Shown: positions 12,279 through 26,847, numbered from the stretch's first letter. The stretch: DNA of 64,000 nt from Rhabditoides inermis (GCA_963966185.1 CAWZYM010000325.1:39591-103590); one strand, 5' to 3'. Translations and numbers: made by a program. Notes: a model not told the origin generated them from the sequence alone.

Positions 12279-15200
12279 TTCTCTTTCGGGTGACCAGGGA
12301 TGGCCCAATCATAGCGATGGAATCGCCGCATACTCAATTATGCAACCATTTGTCGAATTGGTCACGGGTCACGGCACAGCCACACACACACACACACACT
12401 CGAACAATTGCTTCCGAGAATGCAGAGACAATGCGTTTATCCCTTTCAGAAGTGCCAACTGACGATTTTCATCATCTACATCTCCGTTCTGATCGTCGGT
12501 GTACCGTTGTACTTCACAACTACGGTCGTCGAGGTATGGAATTAGTACTGTTTAGTAACACCAGCTTAGCCTATGCTCCTGAGCTTTCTGATTCAATGAT
12601 TGGACTTGGCGTTAGTGCGAAATTAGCCGAAAATCTCCCGGCGGCTCTTTGCAACATCACTTTGCGGAGATTGAAATGATAGAACACTGATAAGAACTGT
12701 GCTCTGGACTTTGTTGAAACCAAGCGCACACCCAAGGATCTCAGAAAGCGAATTAGCACATTGCCACATGTCTGTAAGTGCTATTTGCTAATGGAGAACT
12801 CGCTAACACTTTCCGCTTTTTAACAGAGCTTCCTAATAACACGCAAGAAGATATGAGTGATAATGCATAAACGTACTGCTTGCAGGTGCCAGAGAAGGAG
12901 GAGTGCGCGAACCGCTTCCCTTCCCTGAGGAACGTCTCCGGCTATGAGCTGTCGCTGACGCCCAACCAACAACTGCAGAACGTCAACTTCTGGCTGTTCC
13001 ACCTCGCTGCCAAGATCATACCCTCGGCTATCCTCTGCTGCATGACATTCGCCATTCTGGACCAGCTGAAGAAGGTGCGTTACTAACTACTAGTATTCCC
13101 CTCACGGTTTTCTAGACATTATTTCGTACCATTTGGCCCCTTTGTTTTACTTTAGATATGTTTTGCTGCTATATCACACTGTTTTCAGATTCGCTTGATG
13201 TCCGCCCGTTTCTCTTCCATCGAACGCGACAAGCAGCACCAGCGCACCACCAACATGATTCTGGTGAGTGTGACTGGTGACTGGTGCTGACTCACAAGGA
13301 ACTGCTGTTTTGACTAGATTCGCGTTTCTTGCGCGCGCGGCAGCCGACTTCGAGATATAGGATTACAGCGATTTCCCGCGAAATGCGATTTGTAGAATGT
13401 AGTCTCTAGGAAGAGAGCATGTGAACCTGCGCGTTTCTGCTTCAAAAAACTAGCGAGCGTGGAGGTTTGATATGGGATCGCGTACAATTCTCGCTATCCT
13501 TGAATTTGTCAGCACAGTTTTATCCCGTCTAGACTCTTTGGCACACACTACATATGAGAGTGGGAGAGAGGGGGGAGGGGAGGAAGGACGGATGATTGGC
13601 ATATGGTGTACTCTAGTAGAAGACGCCCACAATAATGCGTAAGGGCACGTTAATGATTATGTAACTACGTGATTTAGATTGCTATATCGAAACCCGCCAA
13701 GAGAAGGTGTTATTTTAGGAATGAATTAGCAACAAAACAACATTTAAAGGAACAGTGGCGACTTGTTTTTGACTTTGAGTATTATTAAAAATCATATTAA
13801 CCTAACACAATTGTATTTTTTGCGAAAGAACGACGATTCTGCGTTACTTTCGAATCTGCATTGGCGAGAATGCAGCTGAAAATTTGAGTTCAAAATTGGT
13901 CCCATCACGATTAGCCTACCGCTCAAAGCTTCAATATTGCAAAAATTGGGTTTGGAGATATACGCGCAAATGATCGAAGGCCTTTCACTTGCTTCATGGC
14001 TCAGTGCATGTGCGCTGCGTTGTGGCACCGAGCTCGCTGGTTCTATTCCAGTTACTGTCAAATGTTTTGCGCGTGTGAAAATGAGGAGTTGTGGCAGATT
14101 GTGGCAGAAATAAGTCGCCACTGTTCCTTTGAATACCATACAAAAACAGCTGTTGTAACAAGGAAGGTAGGAAGGCTAAAAATAAAATTCACGTAGACAC
14201 GACACAAAACACAACGCTCATATATCAATTGATGAAAGTTCCACTTGGTTCGAGATACATATTCTAATATATTCCGATCGACTGATTGATTTTATCGATT
14301 TCAGGTGATCATGTTTATGTTCATTCTGGTGGAACTGCCTCAGGGCATTCTCGCTGTCATTTCAACTATCGCCGACATTAAGCTTATCTACTATCTCGGT
14401 AAGATATGTTTTTTTTCCACCATGTTTGTTTCTTTGACAAATGCTGAACGAGTCTATCACATCATTAAATCACGAATCGAAGGTGATTCAGTCACGTGAT
14501 CATAATCACAAACTCCCATAAATAGACATGTGACTCACACTGACATTGAACATACATACATTGCTTACATGGGAAGTGTTATATTATAAAACACCCGCCG
14601 ATCAGGCCCATATTGGTATCATTTATGCCATAGGGAGTCCTATTACGAATACCGCTTTCAAAACCATGTTAGCGTAACTTGATGCGTAGTGTGTAATCGC
14701 TTGGTTCACTGAGGTTTGATAGTAACGGAAGTGCGTCAAAACAGCTGATTGTCAGATAAGCGCCAGAAACCAAAGCTACTTATAGTCGTGTGAGCGGCTT
14801 TTTCTTTACTTTCACAACACAACATCGGGACGCGAAATCGAGAAAAGCACGACTCCTTTCGGCTTCTGACGTTTTTCATCAACCTTTCGTTCTCGTACTT
14901 TAGGCGTAATAAATGGTGTAGGTGGTGTCACAGTAAGGACAACGAGTAAAGTATTGATTTACTGAATGTCATATTTACGTGCTTGCTTACAGGTGATTTG
15001 AACGAGATGCTGACCCTACTGACGTCTTGTGTCATCTTCGCTCTGTTCTGTTCGATGAACTCCAGGATTCGATCGGCCTTCCGGAAGGCGCCCTGCTTTG
15101 CATGGATCGACTCCGAGTTCATTTCTAGGAGGTGAGAAAGACGTGATTCTCGGCGTTAGAGTATTAGCGATAACATTTCTTAGTGTTAGTCCCGAAAGTG

Positions 15201-15593
15201 CGAGAAGCGAGTTTACTTTACTGCACTCTTGTCTTGTTTTTGTTTGCAAAACGCAAATCGCATTCTGTACTGTTTCAATGCACCTACAAGAGATCGTTAG
15301 AAGTGTGTAATTTGAAATTTGTTTCTCGATCCCTTTTGACTGCTCAGCACACTCACAAAAATACAAATCGCATCAAGAGGATACATGATCGGTCATAAAC
15401 CCATAAACACAATCATGACTCAAACACTAATCAGATAAGAACTGTCTTGTAATCCTGGCTTTTCAGCCGCTCCCGTCTCTCGCTCCAGAAATCAATCGAG
15501 AAAAAGGAGAAGAAAGACACGCTGATCGGATCGACTCCCGCCAAAAAAGCGCAGATCAGAGTCGACGGAAAAGGAGAGTACGCAGTGCTCTGA
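9482..15593 (+). CDS. Rhodopsin-class neuropeptide-type GPCR (DMSR/Srw-like), 372 aa
   Basis: Ten exons: 9482-9648, 11707-11808, 11880-11960, 12015-12075, 12450-12533, 12886-13074, 13189-13263, 14305-14398, 14993-15131 and 15467-15593. They join without frameshift into 372 codons. Seven hydrophobic segments are visible: TM1 near 'LVLMLCISGSIGHLVTIATL', TM2 after 'NPTNMLLISMSC', TM3 'SVTLSVLVHMSGVFHVVALS' followed by 'IIRYFSL' where class A receptors carry DRY, TM4 'FIIYISVLIVGVPLYF', TM5 'AAKIIPSAILCCMTFAIL', TM6 'FMFILVELPQGILAVIS' and TM7 'LTLLTSCVIFALFCSMNSRI'. The LPQG motif in TM6 and the loop Cys residues are typical of nematode Srw receptors and the dromyosuppressin-receptor-related (DMSR) group, which bind FMRFamide-like peptides. 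This points to a plasma-membrane receptor for a neuropeptide; the ligand is unknown. The basic tail (KKEKKD) is intracellular. A polyadenylation signal AATAAA lies at 15792. Confidence 0.88.
12231..12287. repeat. (CT)n tract in GPCR intron 4
   Basis: CT dinucleotides between exons 12015-12075 and 12450-12533. A short (CA)n run follows near 12382-12400. Confidence 0.9.
13997..14064 (+). repeat. tRNA-like element in GPCR intron 7
   Basis: A-box-like TGGCTCAGTGCATGTGCGC, and about 30 bp later a B-box-like GGTTCTATTCCAG. The acceptor stem is not formed. It matches the other tRNA-derived pieces in the window in layout rather than in exact sequence. Confidence 0.45.
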
Positions 15594-15791
15594 TCTACCC
15601 TGACTGATCTACCATGACTGATCGACCGAACCATCTACTGATCTACTGATCTCTCTTTCCCCCTCCACTTTCCCGCTCCACTTTCACATACGGGTCGTGT
15701 CGATACGAGGTGCTCTGCTAGACTATGGATCAATGGTTGCCAAAAGATATTCACATACTCATACGCATTATTGTTGTTCTTCACACTACCA

Positions 15792-15797
15792 AATAAA
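15792..15797 (+). terminator. Polyadenylation signal AATAAA of the GPCR gene
   Basis: First canonical AATAAA after the stop codon at 15591-15593, about 200 bp downstream. Use is inferred. Confidence 0.45.
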
Positions 15798-16293
15798 TGT
15801 TTATAATTTGATTTTTGTAATTTGAATGGACTTTTTGAAGAGAGGGGAGAGAGATAGAGAAGAGAGAGAGAGAGAGAGAGAAGTGCGGCTAAAGGATTGC
15901 CAGGGGCTATGGGGATTTGGATATATGAGGTAACGAACCAGTTCCGAGGACGGTTGCGCGCCCCAGGAAGTCTCAGACAGTACAAAGGCATTATCCCACC
16001 GCTCACTCACTCACTAACTCATATTTTGTTGCAAAAAGTCGCCAGCGACGCGGCAGTTAACCGGTCTGCAAGGATCCAGAAAGTAATGCGGGCAAGTATA
16101 AATACGTAATCTTTTCGCACGCGCCCCCCTTTTCTCACACTCTTTTCTTCCACCCGCGCAACCGCCGCGCTCTTTTATTTTCGCCACACTTTTCCATGCT
16201 AGTCGCGATCATTAAGACCGTGTGAATCTTCGCGCATAATGAAGTAATCGCTGAACGGAATGCTATAGTGAACCATACTGTTTCGGGGACCGT

Positions 16294-16294
<1 letters not shown>

Positions 16295-16366
<72 letters not shown>
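16295..16366. repeat. (CT)n microsatellite
   Basis: About 70 bp of CT dinucleotides with one GT interruption. Confidence 0.9.
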
Positions 16367-16369
<3 letters not shown>

Positions 16370-17834
16370 TATGATCACCAGAACCGCTAATAATTTCGCC
16401 ACGTGCAGAGGGAATCTGTGATGCCTCCACATAATAATTCTCATTCGGGGGATTGGCCTCGCGGGAAGGCAATTTCCGTTCCGTGAGGGTGTAGTAGTGT
16501 GCTCCCTTCCTCCTCACCTCTTACTCCTTCTTTGTCCATCCAACTACACACACAATGATGTGGAACAAGCTATGATTTCCCCCGCCGCACAATTACAATG
16601 AATGAGCCGGCCTGGTTTCTCAATTTCCCGGGAAATTAAAATGGAGGTGTTGTTGACAGCAGGAGGAAACTAATTTGGTGTTCGTTGTTCGTTTCCGTTT
16701 TTTTTTCGTTTCCAAATTTCTAGAAGCGTTTTGATTTACGTCCTTCGGAAATGGGAAAGAGAGGGATAGGAGAGAGAGAGAGAGGGGGGGAGGGAGGGAG
16801 AGGGGGGAGTAGACATATTGGTCACGTCGGTTCTCTGGTCACTGAGCGTGTAGCGTGACAGTTCGAGATTATTGCGCATCGAGAGTGCATTTGAAATTGG
16901 GGGATGAAATGAAATGAGAATCCGCAACTCGTCTATATGCACTCTTTCATTCATATGCAAGCATGCATATTTCGTACATATACTTATGACAAACCTAATA
17001 CCCTATTACGTGACAAAACATCACATGACTAACCTATGTATTACTAATACTAATAAGGTGATAGTGACGCTTTTCACGATTGAGTCATCTTTTTCAAACC
17101 AATACCATGTTGTGCAGACAACTAAGAACTAACTACCTCGTCAACGTATTCCTGGAAAGAATAAACCCGGGATGTGATTGTTTACTGATACCTGATACGA
17201 TTTGGTGGATTGGTCTGTAGAATAGACATAACCAGTAACAGTAACCTAATGGAACACTTGAGAATAAGAGGGTCATAAAGGCATAAAGCAAGCTATACAC
17301 AACAATTACGAACATATCAATCCCGATGTTTTGCAGAACAATGGGGAAGAAATTTGCAGCAAGACCGAGAAAAACCAAATCAGAACACTTTATTACTGAT
17401 AATTATGAGTTCTATAATTACATGTGTACTAATTACTAATGTAAGTTGTATAAACAAGTTTGTTAGACGCGGAAGAAACTACATACGTTATAACATCTGT
17501 TACTTTTGTATCTTTGCAGATGCAGCTAAATAGAGTGTTTTCAATGATCCACTGTCATATCTCACTTGTTTATCACTGAGCTAATGTCACAGTGGCTCTA
17601 ACACTACACACGCAACGCATTAGCAGAAGCAATTAATAGGAAAAAGGCGTGATCTATGAATTAGTGAGCTCATCTCTAAGAAAGCGGCACTTATAGAGAC
17701 AAAGTGCCATTCGTAAATGGCACGTTCTTCCTTGTTTCCTTGTTACTTAGTTTCTATGATTCACTCAAACATAGTTGCTCCCGCGATCATCACTAGGATG
17801 CGAGAATAATAATGCATGAATAGGAGAATACTAA

Positions 17835-20519
17835 ATGAGTCACACTCAGATGCGTTCGGCCCCGTCATTCACTCTCCACCACGCGCTCGTCGTCTCGTCC
17901 CTCTCGTCGCTGCTCGCTCTCTCGCTGCTCTTACTGTCTGTGCCTCTCTTCTTCCGCGAGATGGGCGAGATTGGCCGAGAGTTCGACGCCGGGATCGAGG
18001 AAGTGGAGGTAATTGTGTTTGTGCACAGATATATATCTCGATCTCTATTTATGGTAATTCAAAAACCGTTCTTCGTGTATTGGCGTAAAGGTCGCTGACT
18101 GTAAGATTTTAAGTATGTAAATAATTAGTGGCGTCCATTGTATGCCAATTGCTATTTCAATACAGTCCAAGAAAATATGACGAAAGGTATGGTATTTTTG
18201 TAGTTCTGCTTTGACCACAAACTAGAGGAATTACTGGTCAGTGGCATTTTGGACTCAAGTATTCGCACGGAGCTCTTTGTGAATCTGACGACAGGTACAT
18301 AACCACAGACTTACACAATGCAGGTGCTTTCCTCCACTTCCTGGTCCTCTCTCATAGTCATGGAAAGGGAGCTGCCGCCGGAAAAAGTGCGACAGGTACA
18401 TACAGTATTATTGTTCTATGCTCGCAATAAATTGCGCTTGGTGGGGTAAATCGGAGGAAGACGGAAGGCTCCGAAACCAGCGCGACACAAACATGCAGAA
18501 AAGTTGGCCCAAAAAAAACTATGTAATGCATGAAAGTTGGCCAAAAGTTTATGTCATGCAGCAATGTTGAGGGTTTGTAGTAATGATTGTGTCATGTTTA
18601 TGTCTTGGTTTCGGTAACGTTTCCTGCATCTTTCCGACACAGAACTGTGAATAACGACATGTGACAACTGACAACTGAACTTGATTGTTACAATTGAGTA
18701 ACAATCATTACTTATGGAGTTTGTGTGGTTTCATGAATCTGTCACTCGCTCTGACGGTTATGACAAACCCGGATGACATCGTACGCGAGGACCACACATA
18801 TTAAATTTTGATTTTTTGTTGTCGGTTTAATTACCGAAGTTTGGGGTTATTTCAAAAGTAGCGCATTCAGGAAGCAACATGCAAGAAAAGATATACACCG
18901 AATACGTTTCGATTCTCCTGAACGTATATGCAATTTCCCAAGTTTACTTTAGTTATAGTTCTATAAAAAGTATGCTCGCAATAAGTTGCGCGCGATGTGG
19001 TAGATCAGAGTTAGACGGAGATTCAGCTCTCGGCAATACCGCGCGAAACAAAAAAAGACAGACGGATATGGCACCTTATTTCGAACTGCAAGCGAGGTAG
19101 ATCGAAAATTATCGCTATGGCGCAGGCTATCTACATAGATATACAATCTTCAGTGAACTGGTGGTCTGGTAGACTGATCCACGAGATGTCATCAAATAAA
19201 ATAATAGTGAAGGTCGAAAGTAGAGATGAGAGAAGATTGCAGTTGCAATCGTGACATAAGTAACAAACACCAGCTGAAATTGTGTAAACAACGACTATCC
19301 ATATTTGAAGAAGAACTCCGGGGAAAGAGTCACCCGCCCGAACAATTACCGCGCCCGGAACCATATTTTGGCGCGAAAATTCTTGACAGATAGAGGAGGC
19401 CGGACAGCGGTCGCATAGGTCACCCACGAAAAAAATCGATAGACACATTGCGTACAATAAACTCACTACACTCACTCCATTCTTGCATAATGGTAAATCG
19501 TAAATCACCCAGTCAAATGAATCCACACAATACCAATGCAAACAAGTATCTACGTTTATTCAACATAAACAAAATTGCGTTGGCTTTTCTCTCTATCCGT
19601 CCATTCGGTGTGCTATCCGTTATGCGCAGGTTTGTTTTAGTATTTGTAAACGTTTTATGCATGCGCTTTTGTTGAATTGGGTCAAGACAAACTTAATATC
19701 TTTACGCAAGTACTTTTTAACAGATAATATGTGTGTTGCCTTGACTTATGGCTGATTGAATGTTATTTATAAACACAACAACTGGTCTATTTGACTGACA
19801 AAACACAAAATTAACATATAAAACAACAAAGAACCAACAAAAAACTAAGAAATTGAAGAACAGCTGTTTCGTCAGCCTAACAGATTGGGGGCGTGGCTGG
19901 CGGCCCACCCCTGACGAGTTAGGCTGATCGGACAACGGAATCGTACTAAATAAATCAAATATGCAAATTTTTGAATCCTCTCGAATTTTTCACTATCGGA
20001 ATCGAGCTCCAAACTATCACTTTAGTGCCTTTGACCGGCATTTCATTATTCCCCGGAGTTCTTATTTAATGCAATCATGAAACATATGTGCACGTGAGAA
20101 AGACAAAAGTCTGAGTGACTCAACTGTATCACTAGTTTCAAGCAGTCGGCGGGGCCCAATGAAAACGACCGTATTCCAAACACACCACAATTACCGTGAC
20201 CCAGTGCGGACTACCGTATTCTAGGCGCGCGCGGCAGCGAAGGAGCAAACCAAGCAGCGTCCCGCATTCGACAAAACCCGAAAAGCCAAGGATGCGCCCG
20301 ATTGGGAAGGAGAGTATCGACAGGTACGGTATAAAAAAGTCTCACAGTACCAGAGCTACGGTACTTTTACACTACATACGGTATCTTTCAGGACGAGTAC
20401 CCGAAACAGCCGGACCAGTACCCCCGGCCAGAGTACAGTACGCCCACGTATCCCAAGTACGGCTACGGATACGCGAAGCTCAAGTGCTGCTGCTCACTGG
20501 GAGGGGAGAGGTGGGTAGG

Positions 20520-20572
<53 letters not shown>

Positions 20573-23500
20573 AGACCGCCTCTGTACCTCTGTACGTTCC
20601 TAAAGTAGCGGTCAGTCTTTTCGAAACTCCCTTCGATACTGACTTTGAAACGTTTTCGAAACACGACCAAACAGCGTGTTTCGAAGCCGTTTTGAAGGGG
20701 CTGTTTCGAAGAGGTTGACCACACCTCAAAAGATAGAGGGTGACACACGAGTTGAGAAAGAGTAGATATCAGAAAGTTTCATTCCAACAATTCAGGTACA
20801 CGACGAACCTGCCCACGTCGTTCAAGTGTCCGGCGGGCGCGCGCGGACCGCGCGGCTATCCGGGGTGGGTGAGCTTCGTGTTCACTCGAACTTTTTCCGG
20901 TCCCCCGATAAAACGAAGCAACTTTTTCGCGATGTAACTACCCACGACGACGACATGTAAGGAGTGACAAATAGCCTGGTCCTGTCCTGTGGACTAGAAA
21001 ACGTGGCGCTCCGCGAAAGAGCGTGTGCTATTCCAGCAGCGGACGCGTGGATTCACAAATGAAATAGCTTATCGCACTCTCACTCAACTCACCATGCCAT
21101 TCGGTGTCAATAGCCGATAATCGATAATGTCGTACGATGAAAATGGGGAATGACCTGTATTCTCCTTGCTGCGATTCTGATCTCTCGGGTAATGATCATA
21201 AATGCCATTTCAGCGACTTTCGGATGGCGGGTGCGCGCACTCAGTGGACAGTAGCCACTCCCTCACTCTCTCATCCTCTCCTTGCAGTGACCCCGGCCTG
21301 TCCGGTCTGCCGGGTCTGCGCGGTCTGGACGGCGAGCCGGCCTACGCCGCCTTCCCCTCACTCACCGTCGAGGCCTCGCCCAGGGAGTACGTGCTGATGG
21401 GACAGGTGCAGGACGCGTATCCACAGGTATGGCTATATCATTATTGATTATTGATTATTTATGTTATCGTCGATAAGTGGAATTACGTGTCTGAAGTAGT
21501 GCGGCCACTTACGAGAGCGGTGAAACGTTTCCACTATGATATTATAGTGATTATATGATTATATGATATTTATATGATATTAGTGATAGTGTTTTTCTCG
21601 TTGTCGACGATGAACGAAATTACGTGTCTCAAGTTACGGGCTGTTGGCGATTGACATTTTATGGCCATCAAGTAATTACAAGTTTCGAGCAGTGTTGCAG
21701 TTATGGGAACAGTGGAACGTATTCGCAATAACTGGTGGCTAGAATGAGAAGAAGAGATTTGCGCAGTTTCATGCACTGTGAAACGCAACAGAATCAAATT
21801 CGGGATTATGTCTATGTTGTTTATGTGTAATTCAGTAGGTTGAAGGATTGAACGTACGACCGTCGATGACGTCTTATTGTCTGCTCCAGTATTCAGTTCA
21901 TTAATGACTGTTGTGAAACGTGAGTATACAATGTCCCTTTTCTTCAGCCCCAGTATGGCTATTGTGAGGCGTGTCCCGCCGGTCCGCCCGGCGAGCCAGG
22001 ATTGAAAGGTTAGAACTTTACAAAACGGTTTCATTTATGACTTTATAGTTGTTATGTATTGTTTTTGAACAATATACAGCGGTTTCCGTGTTTTCGTGTA
22101 GTTCATTATCTTGATGCTTGATGCGTTATCCAGGTCAGAGCATTATGTATTATGTCGACAACAATAGGCTTTCAGAACAAAGCATTAGAACAACGCTAAT
22201 ATCGAGTCATGTAAAGAGTGATTGTAACACAGATCGTCTAAATCATCGTCTAAATCGCTAAAGATGAAGAGATGAAAACGCTGAAAGCTATCATTCTATG
22301 CTAACAATAAGCCGCGGCTCTGGGGTAGATCAAAGGAATACGAAGATTCAGCGTGCTAGCAATATTGCGTATTACAAGTGTTAATGCACCGTGTTTCCGA
22401 ATAGTAGATCGAAAACTATCTCTCTGACGCGGGCGCGGTCTATAGCAACACTCACATTAGCGGACTATCGTGGTGTATGCTTTTTTGTATGAAATACTTC
22501 TGATAAAAGACACTATATCAACACAGCAATCAAATAATATTGCAGCAGTTTCACGTTAGTCTGCACTAGCGTCTCACAAATATAGTATAAGTAATAACTA
22601 TAAGTAATCCTGTGTGGGTGTTTGTACTACTTCTAAGCAGCGGAGTGAGCAGAAACGACGTTCATTTTGCGCTCGTTATACATGTTTTCTGAACAGTGCA
22701 AGGTATAAGTACAATGATAATCTAAACCGTCGTATTGCCTTCCTTATACGCATGTTTATACGCATCTATCCAAAGCGGCTCAGATATCACACACTAAACG
22801 TGACTGGAAAATGATGAAAACGAGTACGAGATGAGAGAACTGATTTTATTTCTGTAATAACAATTAAATGTATTACACCACAAGGATCGATCTCACGTGT
22901 AATGCCTTTGAACAGGGCGGTAGCGCAGTGGATGTGTGCGCGGCTCTCAATCGAAAGGTCGCGGGTTCGATGCCGCCCGTGGGCCGAAAGAAGTTCCGCT
23001 ACCGCGGTGGGTTGGCGACCACCCTGACACGTTGTCAGCCGATAGCCAGAAGACACATCGTCATTGTGGATTCTCATTGCTGGTTTACTGGAACCATTCC
23101 ACTGCAACTTCTACCCGTTCATTGTCATTGTTCACAGGCATTTCATGTGTGGCGCATCACTTGTGGTGTAATAAATTTATTTATTAACAATGACAACGAC
23201 ATTCATGATTCATGAGTCTTTCAGAACTTTCCGTCTTTCAGAACAGCGTGTATTGTATCGTATCATTTCGCAGAGTACATACATATTATGCGCTGCTTGA
23301 AACTCAGTAAATATCGAACATATTGTATGGAATTCAAGAAAACACCAGGAACAAACATTCATCAATGTGAGTACAACTAGAAACCAGTAATATCACTCAC
23401 TCATACTATAGATCATTCTTGATGATTCCATCAGATTACTCATCATTCGGGAATATGCGAGGGCGGAAAAGAGGGAAAACAAATTAGGCGCAACACGGGG

Positions 23501-24602
23501 TTTCTCCCGAGGGAAACCCCGTGTTGCGCCTAATTCACATAATTTGCTTGACTCCTGTGATTGAGGAAACTCTATATATGAGCTGCACATAACAATATCA
23601 AAATATGTTGCATGGGGGTCATAAGTTATTTGTTATTTGTATTGATATTGATATTTCTTTTATCTTGTTACTCATATTCAATAACAATTCTGCAGCTACA
23701 CCCATACCAATCAGAGAAACAAGGCAATGTAATCATAACGAGGAAAATACCCTTCAATAATTTTGATAATATCGTGTATGTAATGACTGTTACGAAATGA
23801 AATTATTTGTATTGTAATGATACCATCATCTATATATTTATATAATTATCACACCTTCTTTGGAAAAATCGGTGGTTACTAGGAGCTGCGTTCGTGCAAA
23901 GTGTACCAAAAACTTTATCTGATAAGGTGCGGTCAGTCTCTTCGAAAGTCATTCGGGAGTGTTTCGAAGGCATAGCAAGGCATTACGAAGTATTCGGGGG
24001 TATTCGGGAGTATTTCGAAAAGACTGACCGCATAATCTTCCACTCCAGGCTCGTGTGGTCGCGGGTGAAGGGTCTGAGTATGGGCAGGGATGCCCACAGC
24101 CTGCCCCTAACATGTCCATGCGCAACAGTCATTGTTATATCATACCATAATCCCTTTCCATTCAGGCGCCTGTGGTCGCCGGGGTGTGAAGGGCCCGCGC
24201 GGCTCCAGCGGCAGCCACGGCCAGCACGGACTGCCGGGCAAGAGCGGCGCCGTGGTGGGTGACAGACACATCTCATCTATCGTGCAACTTCCAAAATGGC
24301 TTGGGAACTGGCATCGTAGCATCTAGTGTGCTGTGCAACTTTAAAACCAAGAAGACACACCGTCATCGTGAATTCGTTTTTTTTCTGGCTTGTCCACATG
24401 CATTTCTTGCATCGCGCAGTCTTGTGGTTTAATAATCAACTCCAGGGTGACCCCGGCTGTCGCGGCATGAATGGCTACCCTGGCCAGGCGGGCCCGAATG
24501 GCGCGGATGGGGTGGCGGGGTGCAAGGGCGCGCCCGGACTCAACGGACCGCCCGGAGAGTGTGGAGGTGAGAGGAAGGGAGGGCGAGAGGGAGAGAGTGA
24601 GG

Positions 24603-24634
<32 letters not shown>

Positions 24635-25866
24635 TACTCCTTCCAGCCCCCGGTTCTCGCGGCAACGCTGGAGTACCCGGAGACTACGGCCCGCCCGGGC
24701 CGCAGGGCTACCTGGGACCGGAGGGAAGAATGGTGTGGACTTGTATATGTAATATGTTGAATATTATTATGTTTCATGATCTTTTAAATGAAACGAATGC
24801 AAATGTAATCCGTAGGGCAATCTGGGAAAGACGCATGGTGAGGATGAGGGTATAGATATATAGTAGATATCACCAGATTCAGAATAGACTCGGCATATTT
24901 TCCACCCAATTTTGAAAGGCAACACGCACTCAAATTATAGCCAATGTAATTCTTGGAGTTATATGTTTGCTGTGAAACATATCAAAAGTAAATGTGCAAA
25001 ATTATGAAACTCACATGAAAGGTGTGTACAAATATGATTCAACTCCCCTTCTGCAGGGTCCCCCTGGTCCGGACGGGGTGGACGGAGCGTCGGGCGCGCC
25101 GGGCCAGAACGGCGCCGACGGACTGTACTGCACCTGCCCCGCCAAGGGAAAGGAGTACACAGAGGCCTATCCAACCGCGCCGGTGAGTCGCATGAGTCGC
25201 ACTCGCTCATCAATCCGCATCCATGGCCAAGCAGAGCGTAGTGTGTAGTGTGTAGTGGCTGTCTGTGAAATGGTCAATGATGCTCTTACTCTTGCTTCTT
25301 GCTCTTGATAACGCATGCTATACGCTTCCTTACGCTTCCGAGACCTGAGTAAAATGGTTGTTCGAGCAAAGACGAATAAGAAATTATCTGAGGCATAGTC
25401 ACAATACTTTTCCATATTATGTGAAACGTATATCATATCAAAATTAGATGTTCACATCGCAAGAAATTGAAATTGCGTTTGACATAGATACAGTGCTTTT
25501 CTATATTATGTGAAACGTATATTGAAACAATTGGTCCAAACTAGTTACACAGAACGATACTATATTTTTAAACATGTTTTCACCTCCTGAGGAGCATACT
25601 AACAACTACACGACAGTCCTGCCAAATGCATTACCTGAAACGTTTTCTGCTACAGGCATACCCGACCACGCCAACATACCAAGAGGAGAAGTACCCATCC
25701 GTGGAAATCAAGTACCCCCATCCACCACCGCCGCAGCAGAGATACCAGAAGGAGTACCAGAAGGAGTATCTACCCACGAGAGAGGAGACCTACACCGAAC
25801 AGCCAAAGTATGCGGTGCAGGAGCGCTATGTCAAGGTCGAGAACACCTACCCCAAGGTGCGCCAGC

Positions 25867-25914
<48 letters not shown>

Positions 25915-26847
25915 CTCAGAGTAGTCATCTTCAGCCGCAGCCGCCTCCAACGTCCAGCTACTTCACCAAGACGCACTCCTATTCCTCGTCGGGACAGGAG
26001 TCGGAGTATCGCCCGGTGAGTCACTCCTGCTTCTCACTACTCACTACTTACCACCCACTCGTTCCTCAATCCACTAATCACCTCACTACTTTTCAATATT
26101 TTCTACCTCATCGCATCAATCCAGTAATCACTTCTGAACGCCGTGACTGTCGCTATCCACATGGTCTCTTACGATATAAATGACCAATCTGCGGTGTTTA
26201 TTGGGTGATTAGCCAACCCTAACAGACCAAATTGTGGCGATACCTGAGACTGTAATCACCTACTCAAGAGATTCTACATAGTCACCGCTAAACCTCTTCT
26301 CATACTCGATACTCTCACTCGTTCAGCAAATCCGCCGATGATTCGCATTATGATGAAGCACGCGAAAAAAAATTAACGAGAAAAAAGGGGGGACTGGCCA
26401 AAACATGAGATAGCTAAAATGAAAATTGTGATAAGACTGTAATGTTGGACACTGAAGTACCCACTTTAGACCGCATCGTAAAGCTATTCAGGTCGGAGTC
26501 ATTCCTCTTCCCGCTCAGACCGTTCAGCAAGTTCACCACCAGACGGGTCAGCTGCAGCAGCGAGTGCGCCAGCCAGGTATGGGAGCTTTATTGAAGTATT
26601 TAATGGGCAGATGAGTACTAATAACGATAAAAAGGCAAGCATGAAAATATGTGGATAAACAAGGCTAACCCTAGGCTGACCAGTGCAAGTAGTCAGCTAT
26701 GTACTGATTGGAGAGCCCTCACGTTTAAAAAGCGTATCTTCCTCCTTTTTCTCATATGTTCTGTTTGTTTCAGGTCTGATCGTTGGTGGGGAGCCGATCC
26801 CTATAGATGGTGACGCAAACAGCATGCCTCCTGCTCAGCCACGGTAA

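Larger units (their letters stand above)
15594..17834. other. Intergenic region, 3' end of GPCR gene and promoter of collagen gene
   Basis: No exon chain is supported. It contains the polyA signal AATAAA at 15792-15797, GA tracts at 15836-15881 and 16752-16806, and a CT tract at 16295-16366. The rest is AT-rich. Confidence 0.6.

Noticed and set aside
24816..24837. Possible 22-nt collagen exon (GGCAATCTGGGAAAGACGCATG)
   Set aside because: Including it breaks the reading frame. Joining 24732 directly to 25057 preserves Gly-X-Y and frame.
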